From the NCBI GenBank assembly GCA_011620445.1, contig WOZB01000119.1:1-5400 (forward strand): 5,400 nucleotides of DNA. The letters are read 5' to 3'. Positions within the stretch are counted from its first letter, which is position 1. Every line of letters begins with the position of its first letter. Position numbers and translations under genes: made by a program. This document shows, one piece after another, positions 1 through 5,219 of this stretch. This DNA comes from Anaerolineaceae bacterium (GTDB lineage Bacteria; Chloroflexota; Anaerolineae; Anaerolineales; Anaerolineaceae). Under the pieces are notes generated by a model. The model saw only the letters and a program-made list of their open reading frames with translations, did no database searches and was not told the origin of the DNA.

Positions 1-1951
1 TGAATAGCTCATTGGTTTCACCGCTGGCAAGGTCGTACGCAAACACCTTCCAGGGCGAGCCCCCGGTGTAAGGGGCTCCAAAGTAAAGCCGGGAACCGTC
101 CGCAGCCCAACCCACGATGGTCTCGTAACTCAGACCGGAGACTTGGCGGTTATTGCTCCCATCGGTATTGACTACGAAAACGCCGTTGATCGCGCTTCCG
201 CTCGAAGCAATATAGGCAATCTGCTTGCCGTCTGCCGACCAGTGGTAGTCGATTCCGGAGATGCCGGCAAGGGTGCGCACCGACTGGCTGGTCAGATCCA
301 TAATGTGGATATCCACCGCAGTATTGGAGAAGGGCGAGTAGGCGACTTGGCTGCCATCCGGGGATAGCGCTCCCCAGGCGGCGTCGGCTGCCACAACCAG
401 TTTGGAGCTGCCGTCAAGATTGTAGAGCATCAATCCCCACTGGTCGCCGCCCTCCAGTTGTTGGTAAACGAGGGCCTTCCCTTTAGCTAGCTCGGAAGGC
501 AGCGAGCTGAGGCCGGCAAGCGAGCTGGCTTCCAGGCACACCCCTGGCTGCGGGGTTGGGAAACCGGCATGAGGATTGACAGGAGTCCACTGGCCCTGCC
601 AGGTCAGCGTGCCCCCGGTCACAACCAGGTTGGAAAGAATCACCCTCAGCACACCGGTGGGCATTTGGGCATAGCTCACGCTCACGCTGTCCATCCCCAC
701 CGGCGAGGATCCTCCGCCGCCGCCCACGGCTGTGTGCCCGGCGATTTCCACGCCGACGTTGTAGACCCCGTCACCCTGGATGCGGAATGAATAGCCGTTG
801 TGCGGGTGTGCGGTGATCGAGACCAGTTTCAAAGTGTGACCAGCGAGTTGAATGTCCTGGTTGAGTTTCCATTCCTGGCCGGGTTGCGGGTTGGGCCCGG
901 CATCGAAGGTGAACTCGGCCGTTGCATTGGGATCAGCCTGGTGATATTCTAAGCCAGAATAGGTTAGATTCAGTGGATAGGCCAACCCGGCTGCCCTAAA
1001 CTGCATGAGCCAATAAGATCCATTCGGGTCAAGACCCAGCAAACTACTATCCACATCCGTGGGATAGTTGAAAGCTACTACCTTCCCATTTGTATCTTTA
1101 ATTTCACCTTGTGCAAATACCACCTGATCTCCAGCTGAGCCCTGGGATGGGACCTGCGCGACCAGAATATATCCATCGCCGGTTTCAATTTCTTTAAGGA
1201 TCTTTAACCGGTTATTCGCCTGTGCAGCGGGGGTTACTCCTTCCCCTGCGGGCTGCGAAAGGGTTTCTGGGGTCAAACTGGCTTGAGGCGAAGGGGAAAG
1301 ATCGATCACCGGCATGACGGTCATATCTGGGGGCGCCGCCACGAATTTAAGCGGCAGGATCCAATTGGTGGGGGTTGTTTCAGGCAAGGTATTGAAAATG
1401 CAAGGCATCATATAGGTAGCGGCATTGATGTTGGCTGGAATCGGGGAGTCCTCTTCCAAGCGAGTTCCATCCTCCAGAAGCAGGTAGGGCTTGTCGAGAC
1501 AGCCGGTTACGTCTTCCCGCTTTGGATAGGCTGAACCGGGCACGCCAAAGATGCGGTACTCAATTTGGGTATGGTCGGCCGTCAGGGTAGCCGAAACAAC
1601 CGTGATAGAGACACCCTCCCGGGTGACTGTCACCGGCTCTGCCAGCACCCGGATCGGGGCGCTGGTGTCTACGATGCCCACGCCAGGGATGTAACCGAAT
1701 AGCTTGAGGAACTCAGCGTAGACGCGCTGCGGACCAATGACCAGTGTAGTGACGACCATGATGAGGAAGACGGCAAAGGCAATCGCCCACGCAGGTCGCA
1801 AAGAGAAAGGACGATGGACTTTGCGTTGAACCGCGGCCTCCTGAATTAAGCGATTCTGTAAACTCTTGATAAATTCTTCATCCGCCTGCGGAACTGCGGT
1901 CGCTGCACGAATTTCCTCTTCGAATTGAAGAGTAGGAATAAAATCAGACAT
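1..1951 (-). CDS. Membrane-anchored putative anti-sigma/sensor protein with DUF4179-like region and C-terminal TolB-like propeller (3' end outside window)
   Basis: An open frame runs without a stop from the ATG at 1951 to the window edge: 650 codons plus one base, so the C-terminus is missing. Residues 1-51 are a charged, presumably cytosolic tail. Residues 52-72 form one hydrophobic TM helix (WAIAFAVFLIMVVTTLVIG). Residues about 85-215 are beta-rich and resemble the Ig-like DUF4179 region of membrane anti-sigma proteins, with two cysteines (151, 184). Residues 219-247 are a Ser/Pro/Thr linker. Residues 250-456 are a second beta-rich region with a five-glycine run (410-414). From about 500 come three PD40/TolB-like blades with SPDGSQVAY, SADGKQIAY and AADGSRLYF motifs, plus the start of a fourth. 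GGAGG lies 6 nt before the ATG, inside the upstream sigma gene, which it overlaps by 8 nt. This implies translational coupling and suggests it restrains that sigma factor. No HxxxCxxC zinc motif is seen. The coding frame is certain; the anti-sigma and sensor roles are inferred. Confidence 0.88.
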   Translation of the reverse strand, partial: MSDFIPTLQFEEEIRAATAVPQADEEFIKSLQNRLIQEAAVQRKVHRPFSLRPAWAIAFAVFLIMVVTTLVIGPQRVYAEFLKLFGYIPGVGIVDTSAPIRVLAEPVTVTREGVSITVVSATLTADHTQIEYRIFGVPGSAYPKREDVTGCLDKPYLLLEDGTRLEEDSPIPANINAATYMMPCIFNTLPETTPTNWILPLKFVAAPPDMTVMPVIDLSPSPQASLTPETLSQPAGEGVTPAAQANNRLKILKEIETGDGYILVAQVPSQGSAGDQVVFAQGEIKDTNGKVVAFNYPTDVDSSLLGLDPNGSYWLMQFRAAGLAYPLNLTYSGLEYHQADPNATAEFTFDAGPNPQPGQEWKLNQDIQLAGHTLKLVSITAHPHNGYSFRIQGDGVYNVGVEIAGHTAVGGGGGSSPVGMDSVSVSYAQMPTGVLRVILSNLVVTGGTLTWQGQWTPVNPHAGFPTPQPGVCLEASSLAGLSSLPSELAKGKALVYQQLEGGDQWGLMLYNLDGSSKLVVAADAAWGALSPDGSQVAYSPFSNTAVDIHIMDLTSQSVRTLAGISGIDYHWSADGKQIAYIASSGSAINGVFVVNTDGSNNRQVSGLSYETIVGWAADGSRLYFGAPYTGGSPWKVFAYDLASGETNELF

Positions 1952-2519
1952 GAGAGTCCTCCAGCTGAGCTTTTAACCGGGCCAGCAGCCGGTAGAAAGA
2001 TTTCTTGACGGTATCTTCTTTTTTACCAAGCAAATACCCAATTTCAGCAAAATTCAACTCACCTACGTAGCGTAGGCGGATCAACTCTTGCTCCTCTTCG
2101 GGTAATTTGTTGATGAGTCCAGACAAGGCGGTGATCCTTTCAGTTTTGATCACCTGGGTTAATAGGTTGGCATCCGTGGAGATAAATTCCACCTCAATTA
2201 GGGATGTCTCTTTCCGTTGTTTACGGAAATAATCCATCGCCTTGTTACGAGCGATTGAGAAAAGCCAACTCGCGAAATATCCGTCGTGTTTATACTTTTG
2301 TATTTGCTCCAAGGCCGCTAAGAAGGTTTGCGCTGTTGCGTCTTCTGCTTCTGGAATATTTCGTATGCGGCTATATAAGTATCGATAGATAGGCTGGGCA
2401 TACAGCAAGTATAAATCCCCAAACTTTAGTGGATCTTGTCTGGCTGCTTCGATCATCTGCGTTACTGACTTTTCCGTCAGTTCGGTCTTTAATTTTGTTG
2501 TCAGTGTTTCTTCAACCAT
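1944..2519 (-). CDS. ECF-type (sigma-70 family) RNA polymerase sigma factor
   Basis: The gene encodes 191 residues, a normal ECF length, with region 2 and region 4 and no regions 1 or 3. Region 2 spans about residues 34-103. It includes EAEDATAQTFLAAL (57-70), matching the usual D-A-E-D-hydrophobic-x-Q-x-T-F core, and SWLFSIARNKAMDYFRKQRK (84-103), the -10 recognition helix area. Region 4 spans about 130-186: LPEEEQELIRLRYV, then a helix-turn-helix from about 155 to 183 for -35 recognition. I chose the ATG at 2519 because AAGGAG lies 4 nt upstream of it; an in-frame ATG at 2543 would add eight residues but has no good ribosome site. The stop overlaps the ATG of the membrane-anchored propeller protein by 8 nt, as in sigma/anti-sigma pairs. 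The ECF group and target promoters cannot be told from this sequence. Confidence 0.93.
   Translation of the reverse strand: MVEETLTTKLKTELTEKSVTQMIEAARQDPLKFGDLYLLYAQPIYRYLYSRIRNIPEAEDATAQTFLAALEQIQKYKHDGYFASWLFSIARNKAMDYFRKQRKETSLIEVEFISTDANLLTQVIKTERITALSGLINKLPEEEQELIRLRYVGELNFAEIGYLLGKKEDTVKKSFYRLLARLKAQLEDSHV
1958..1962 (-). promoter_or_regulatory. Shine-Dalgarno GGAGG for the propeller-protein start
   Basis: On the minus strand GGAGG precedes the ATG at 1951 with a 6-nt spacer. The site lies within the last codons of the upstream sigma gene. It fixes the start of the downstream gene and supports coupled translation of the pair. Confidence 0.75.
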
Positions 2520-2523
2520 GAGG

Positions 2524-2529
2524 CTCCTT
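2524..2529 (-). promoter_or_regulatory. Shine-Dalgarno AAGGAG deciding the sigma factor start at 2519
   Basis: Minus-strand AAGGAG within AAAAGGAG sits 4 nt before the ATG at 2519. The longer in-frame start at 2543 is preceded only by GAGC and an A-rich stretch, so the shorter protein is favoured. Confidence 0.6.
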
Positions 2530-2606
2530 TTACCCGGGTTCATTGGTTTTGAGCTCTATATATAAATCGCACAATCCGAAGAAAAGGGACAAAGTTATTC
2601 GAGGAA

Positions 2607-2635
2607 ATTATAATTCCCGTAGAAATTGGGTTCTT
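2607..2635 (-). promoter_or_regulatory. Candidate promoter of the second sigma/propeller operon
   Basis: A perfect TATAAT occurs on the minus strand at 2612-2607, about 88 nt before the sigma start at 2519. No TTGACA-like box stands at the right distance; AAGAAC occupies 2635-2630 with a 17-nt spacer. The AAC in this box recalls the GGAAC-type -35 box of ECF sigma factors, so autoregulation is possible but weakly supported. The TATAAT lies in an imperfect palindrome (GGAATTATAATTTCC on the minus strand). Confidence 0.3.
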
Positions 2636-2638
2636 TAG

Positions 2639-2655
2639 CGCATCTTCAGGATGCG
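2639..2655. repeat. Perfect 6-bp inverted repeat CGCATC-N5-GATGCG
   Basis: CGCATC and GATGCG flank the 5-nt loop ttcag. The repeat ends 4 nt upstream of the -35 position of the candidate sigma promoter. It could be an operator half-site pair or a small hairpin, and chance is also possible at this length. Confidence 0.3.
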
Positions 2656-2757
2656 AATGAAATTGTTTCCTACCGTTTTAAATTTCTCAACAACCCATAG
2701 AAATTCCCAACTGTCCCAATGACCAAGCTTATGCAGTTACAGTTGACCACCACGGAA

Positions 2758-2835
2758 ATATCTAGCGGCGCTTGCAAATTTCGATTCACAACAAAGCGGG
2801 GTCGTCGTGAATAGCCAGACAACCCCGCTAGATAT
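2758..2835. repeat. 11-bp perfect inverted repeat flanking and overlapping the terminator hairpin
   Basis: ATATCTAGCGG at 2758-2768 is exactly complementary to CCGCTAGATAT at 2825-2835. The right arm shares bases 2825-2829 with the right arm of the inner hairpin, so the two structures cannot form fully together. It may be a competing fold (attenuation or 3'-end protection) or the terminal repeats of a roughly 78-bp miniature element. Confidence 0.6.
2795..2829 (-). terminator. Probable intrinsic terminator after the DUF4367-like gene
   Basis: Two 12-nt arms (2795-2806 and 2818-2829) enclose an 11-nt loop. Read as minus-strand RNA, all 12 positions pair, one of them as a G-U wobble. On the plus strand the same position is a C-A mismatch, so the fold favours minus-strand transcripts. 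The core AGCGGGGT/ACCCCGCT is G+C-rich and is followed on the minus strand by the imperfect T-run TTTGTTGT. It begins 65 nt past the stop of the upstream gene (2895). The weak T-run lowers certainty. Confidence 0.5.
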
Positions 2836-2894
2836 GAATCAGGCTACCTTTCAGTGAGGAGTGTTACGGTTCAGTAGTTGTCATTCTTGCCGGT

Positions 2895-3677
2895 TCAGTT
2901 TCGTTCGACCACCTGAAGAGAGGCAGCAATTTTCATCACTTGTCTCAAAGGGAGATTGGAGAGGATTTCTAGCCTGATCTCTCCAATCTGCCAAGTCAAC
3001 CGAACACCGCCGGTATACTGGACCGGATTGAGGTTAACTTGCCCACTCGGCTCAGGCTGGGCTCCACCATCCTTGGCCAAAGGAATACTTGCATCTATCT
3101 CTCCGGACAACCCAGTAAGCAAAACGGCGGATTGATCATTTACTTTAACTGCGCTGCCTACAGGTAGAGTTTCGCTCGTTAGCGCTTTTCGCTCGGTCAG
3201 AATTACAAATTGGTTGTCTTTGTTGATGGTGAGCTTTAACGTATCAAGACCCGTAACCTCGTCTTTGTAAGAATCGGGGACCATTACCCAATCCCCAATC
3301 GGTAGATAGGTCGGATAGAGAGGGACAAATCCCCAGGAACCGTCACTGAACAATCCAACGGACACCTTACTGTGAGGAGTCAGAAATGAGAACACAGAGG
3401 TCTGTCCGCTAATCCAATCAGTCACCTGAGCCCGAACAGTAGGGATAAATGCTGTCGCTGCGATGGCTATTAGCGCCAGCATTAAAACTGTATAAAGTAA
3501 GGACTTCTTCATGGAAAACCCTCCTTTCAGGTTTCCAGTAATAGCTCCGATTTGGCGTTCTTGCGAGCCTAAACATAGGTGCGATTTGATCTGTGGCCAC
3601 AGATTAATGGTGTTTCCTGGAGATTGTTCTTCAGCAATCTCTTGTAGAATCCAATGGGTTTGGTTTACTTTTTTCAT
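2895..3677 (-). CDS. Single-pass membrane protein with DUF4367-like domain, putative anti-sigma factor
   Basis: The gene encodes 260 residues. Residues 1-55 are a polar N-terminal tail with LWPQIKSHL, like the short cytosolic tails of membrane anti-sigma proteins. Residues 59-78 are hydrophobic (SLLYTVLMLALIAIAATAFI). Residues 84-260 are presumably outside. They contain TYLPIGDW (123-130), GSAVKVNDQSAVLLTG (174-189) and a C-terminal stretch VRLTWQIGEIRLEI then LPLRQVMKIAASL, matching the usual DUF4367 order: YLP motif, gene-product self-interaction strands, then an amphipathic helix. No HxxxCxxC motif is present. The ATG at 3677 has AAGGAG 8 nt upstream and starts 19 nt after the sigma stop, so the two are co-transcribed. 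A second strong ribosome site and ATG lie in frame at codon 56 (3512), directly before a signal-peptide-like segment with VRA-Q at 81-84. The full form is favoured because the tail looks conserved in style. The anti-sigma role is inferred. Confidence 0.88.
   Translation of the reverse strand: MKKVNQTHWILQEIAEEQSPGNTINLWPQIKSHLCLGSQERQIGAITGNLKGGFSMKKSLLYTVLMLALIAIAATAFIPTVRAQVTDWISGQTSVFSFLTPHSKVSVGLFSDGSWGFVPLYPTYLPIGDWVMVPDSYKDEVTGLDTLKLTINKDNQFVILTERKALTSETLPVGSAVKVNDQSAVLLTGLSGEIDASIPLAKDGGAQPEPSGQVNLNPVQYTGGVRLTWQIGEIRLEILSNLPLRQVMKIAASLQVVERN
3519..3527 (-). promoter_or_regulatory. Strong internal Shine-Dalgarno AAAGGAGGG before an in-frame ATG at 3512
   Basis: Minus-strand AAAGGAGGG stands 6 nt before the ATG at 3512, which is codon 56 of the DUF4367-like gene. 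It is a better ribosome site than the one used for the full-length start. Translated through, it encodes the KGGFS just before Met56. Initiation here would give a 205-residue product starting MKKSLLYTVLMLALIAIAA, which looks like a signal peptide. Confidence 0.6.
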
Positions 3678-3685
3678 CTGGTTTT

Positions 3686-3691
3686 CTCCTT
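3686..3691 (-). promoter_or_regulatory. Shine-Dalgarno AAGGAG for the full-length DUF4367-like protein
   Basis: Minus-strand AAGGAG is 8 nt from the ATG at 3677, in the 19-nt gap after the sigma stop codon. It supports the full-length start and an operon with the upstream sigma gene. Confidence 0.6.
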
Positions 3692-3696
3692 CAATT

Positions 3697-4254
3697 TCAT
3701 TTTAATGAGATGAGCAGGGTTCGCAGCTTTGCACGAGCTACACTCAAATGCCAACGGAGCGTTCCTGGTGCACAGTTTATCTGGTCTGCTGATTCTGCTG
3801 TGCTCATATTCAAAAAATAGTGGAAGACTACTGCCGCTCTCTGGGATGGTGAAAGTCGGGCTATTGCCTGTCGCATTTCCGCTACCAGCTCCTTCTGCTC
3901 GGCAGCATCCTCAGGTTCCCTAATATATTCGGTCAATTTTTGCAGCACAACTTCGTATTCCGCGTCTTCATCATCATTCAACGATATTTGTCGGCGTTGG
4001 CGGATTGCGGCTTTTATCGAATCGTTGACCACCATACGAACGAACCAGGGACGGAATGGGCGCGTCTCATCAAAACTCTGAATCTTATCGAAGGTACGAA
4101 GGAAAGCAGTTTGCACAATGTCCTCTGCCATCGCCCGGTCTCCAGTAATGAGACTTGCTGCTTGGGTGGCTTCGACTTGGTATGTTTCCACCAATATTTG
4201 CAATCCGGAGATATCTCCCGCTTTGAGTTGGGCGATAGCTTGTGCTTCATCCAT
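3697..4254 (-). CDS. ECF-type (sigma-70 family) RNA polymerase sigma factor
   Basis: The gene encodes 185 residues from the ATG at 4254. Region 2 covers about residues 16-88. AMAEDIVQTAFLRTF (41-55) is a close match to the ECF core motif, and RPWFVRMVVNDSIKAAIRQR (68-87) is the tryptophan-bearing -10 contact helix area. A linker (89-126, acidic with DDEDAE) follows. Region 4 covers 127-182: ARLSPSQRAAVVFHYF, then a helix-turn-helix, STAESADQINCAPGTLRWHL, for -35 binding. AAGGAG lies 5 nt before the ATG; a GTG at 4290 would add 12 residues but has no such site. Its partner, the DUF4367-like membrane protein, follows after 19 nt. Its sequence differs clearly from the second sigma factor in the window, so the two are not a recent tandem duplication. 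The ECF group and regulon are unknown. Confidence 0.94.
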   Translation of the reverse strand: MDEAQAIAQLKAGDISGLQILVETYQVEATQAASLITGDRAMAEDIVQTAFLRTFDKIQSFDETRPFRPWFVRMVVNDSIKAAIRQRRQISLNDDEDAEYEVVLQKLTEYIREPEDAAEQKELVAEMRQAIARLSPSQRAAVVFHYFLNMSTAESADQINCAPGTLRWHLSVARAKLRTLLISLK

Positions 4255-4259
4255 AAATG

Positions 4260-4265
4260 CTCCTT
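4260..4265 (-). promoter_or_regulatory. Shine-Dalgarno AAGGAG deciding the sigma factor start at 4254
   Basis: Minus-strand AAGGAG is 5 nt before the ATG at 4254. It lies within the extra 12 codons that a GTG start at 4290 would use, which argues for the shorter protein. Confidence 0.65.
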
Positions 4266-4456
4266 GAATTCTGAAGTCGAACGCTCTCACTATTAATATC
4301 TTTAAAAACGAAAAATGTTGGGGTAAAAGTACTCAAAAAAAGCCTGGACAAACCTATTGTTTAGAAATTTTATTATGAAATTCCATTTCTTCTAATCTTG
4401 TGCGTGTTTCTTTAAATTATGATATTTGAGCAAACCAGGGAGATGCGATAGATCAC

Positions 4457-4480
4457 AAAATGTGTAAGAAGTCACATTTT
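4457..4480. promoter_or_regulatory. CRP/FNR-family-like operator (TGTGT-N6-TCACA within longer arms)
   Basis: AAAATGTG (4457-4464) and CACATTTT (4473-4480) are perfect inverted 8-mers with an 8-nt spacer. The layout matches the CRP-type consensus TGTGA-N6-TCACA with one mismatch (TGTGT) and the A/T flanks typical of such sites. A third half-site, TCACA at 4453-4457, lies next to it. The site is about 200 nt upstream of the first sigma gene. A CATAAT box on the minus strand at 4421-4416 would place the site centre near -60, close to a class I activator position, but no -35 box is seen. The match is visible; a cognate regulator is not in the window. Confidence 0.5.
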
Positions 4481-4584
4481 CCTGAAATGAAATGAAATTA
4501 TGAGGGCTGTTAACGAGAATATAGTATCCAGGAGAGTTCAGGGCGTAATTGCAAGCCTACAGAAAAAGAGGGAAATTCCTTTTG

Positions 4585-4857
4585 TCATATCAATTTTTTG
4601 TGGAAAACTGTTGTTCGTTCTCTATCCATATTTCTCCTGCTATTTGGAGAAAGTTTGATGCTTCCATGTCGATTGCCATGCAGTACCGCTGAAAGACCTG
4701 CCTTCTTGGCCTTTTGTTTCAGCCGCTGTATTTGTCTGACCGACCGCTCCAACAATTGGGCTGCCGCTCGATTGGTGAATTTCTCTGCCAGGGATTGTTC
4801 AATCACGGCTATCTTGCGTGCTTCTTGTGTCAAGCTCCCACAAACTGTACCAATCAT
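4585..4857 (-). pseudogene. N-terminal remnant of an ISNCY/IS1202-like transposase
   Basis: The 90-codon frame carries a recognisable N-terminal helix-turn-helix block: LTQEARKIAVIEQSLAEKF, then NRAAAQLLERSVRQIQRLKQ, then AGLSAVLHGNRHGS, at about residues 9-66. This follows the pattern of ISNCY/IS1202-type transposases (xAAxLLGLSxRQxxRLxxRYxxxGxxGLxHGNRG). Full-length members have roughly 400-500 residues with a DDE catalytic core. Here the frame degenerates right after HGNRH and stops 24 residues later, so the whole catalytic part is missing. The ATG at 4857 has no Shine-Dalgarno. The frame on the other strand over the same bases is a shadow. I read this as a decayed insertion-sequence fragment. 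A small stand-alone DNA-binding protein is a less likely alternative. Confidence 0.7.
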
Positions 4858-4896
4858 ATGGAGGCAAATATTGGGCCTTCAAAACAAGCCAGGAAT

Positions 4897-4912
4897 ATGC
4901 CATATATGGCAT
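4897..4912. repeat. Perfect 16-bp palindrome ATGCCATATATGGCAT
   Basis: All 16 bases equal their reverse complement, with no spacer. It lies 39 nt upstream of the transposase-remnant start on the minus strand, in an A+T-rich stretch. Candidate roles are an operator for a dimeric repressor, an insertion-sequence end or target, or a methylation or restriction-related site. GGCATCAAA at its right edge (4908-4916) recurs at 4942-4950. Confidence 0.7.
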
Positions 4913-5179
4913 CAAAGACAATAATATTAATGTTTAAACCGGGCATCAAAACCGTCAACTAGATGTGCACCTGGCCAACGGGATTCCGCAATATTTCTGA
5001 GTACTTCAGGCAAGCAACGCTTTGAGTTGGCGATGGGTGAGGCATGAACCAAGAACCAAAAGCATTTTCCAAATAGGGTCACTTTTTTATTGGAAGTGTC
5101 GGCCTTTTGGATGGTTACTTTTACTCATGTGCTGCAACTCCATACTTTACTATCAATTAGTAAAAAGATTTGAACCCAT

Positions 5180-5219
5180 CAATCGCCCTCCTAACATGGA
5201 GAGCGATTGTTGTTTTGTG
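5180..5219. terminator. Hairpin and likely terminator, possibly bidirectional, beyond the membrane-protein gene
   Basis: Arms 5180-5191 (CAATCGCCCTCC) and 5198-5209 (GGAGAGCGATTG) enclose a 6-nt loop. One of the 12 positions is C-A on the plus strand and a G-U wobble on the minus strand. The plus strand continues TTGTTTTGTG, a T-rich tail; the minus strand has no T-run immediately after the stem. It lies 44 nt past the TAA of the partial membrane-protein gene, a normal terminator distance. The better-paired stem thus belongs to the minus strand and the better tail to the plus strand. Confidence 0.45.

Larger units (their letters stand above)
2520..2894. other. Intergenic region between the two sigma/anti-sigma cassettes
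   Basis: No protein-coding frame with a ribosome site and family-like sequence is visible here on either strand. In transcription order the stretch holds the hairpin cluster (2835-2758) downstream of the DUF4367-like gene, a plain section (about 2757-2656), the small inverted repeat (2655-2639), the candidate -10 box (2612-2607) and the ribosome site of the second sigma gene. The length and hairpins suggest that the two cassettes are separate transcription units. Confidence 0.6.
4255..4584. other. A+T-rich leader upstream of the first sigma gene
   Basis: No credible coding frame is present. The stretch is A+T-rich (20 of 60 G+C at 4381-4440). It holds the CRP-like inverted repeat, three tandem TGAAA units (4483-4498), a CATAAT box at 4421-4416 and a weak TTGTCC/TTTTAC pair 17 nt apart near 4353-4325, all read on the minus strand. 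No single promoter stands out. Confidence 0.5.

Noticed and set aside
143..790. Plus-strand open frames at 143-367 and 569-790
   Set aside because: They lie antisense to the continuous 650-codon minus-strand frame, have no ribosome site and show no family motif. They are shadows of a G+C-rich gene.
1283..1534. Plus-strand open frame antisense to the propeller protein
   Set aside because: It lies wholly inside the minus-strand coding frame, has no recognisable domain, and its Gly/His/Arg-rich composition is typical of a shadow frame.
2520..2543. Longer start of the second sigma gene at 2543
   Set aside because: The upstream sequence has no ribosome site, while AAGGAG stands just before the ATG at 2519. 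It remains possible but less likely.
2551..2565. TATATATAA-like run as a -10 box for the second sigma gene
   Set aside because: No -35-like hexamer lies at 16-18 nt, and the TATAAT at 2612-2607 is a better match.
3940..4296. Plus-strand 118-codon frame over the first sigma gene
   Set aside because: The minus strand encodes a clear ECF sigma factor with both regions intact; the plus frame has no motif.
4483..4498. Three tandem TGAAA units
   Set aside because: They are too short to be more than a chance or slippage-prone microrepeat in A+T-rich DNA.
4598..4962. Plus-strand open frames over the transposase remnant
   Set aside because: They are Cys/Leu-rich and motif-free, while the minus strand shows the transposase helix-turn-helix pattern.
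5160..5185. GGGTTCAAATC on the minus strand, resembling a tRNA T-loop
   Set aside because: The flanking five-base stem does not pair, and no anticodon arm, D-arm or acceptor stem is found at the right distances.
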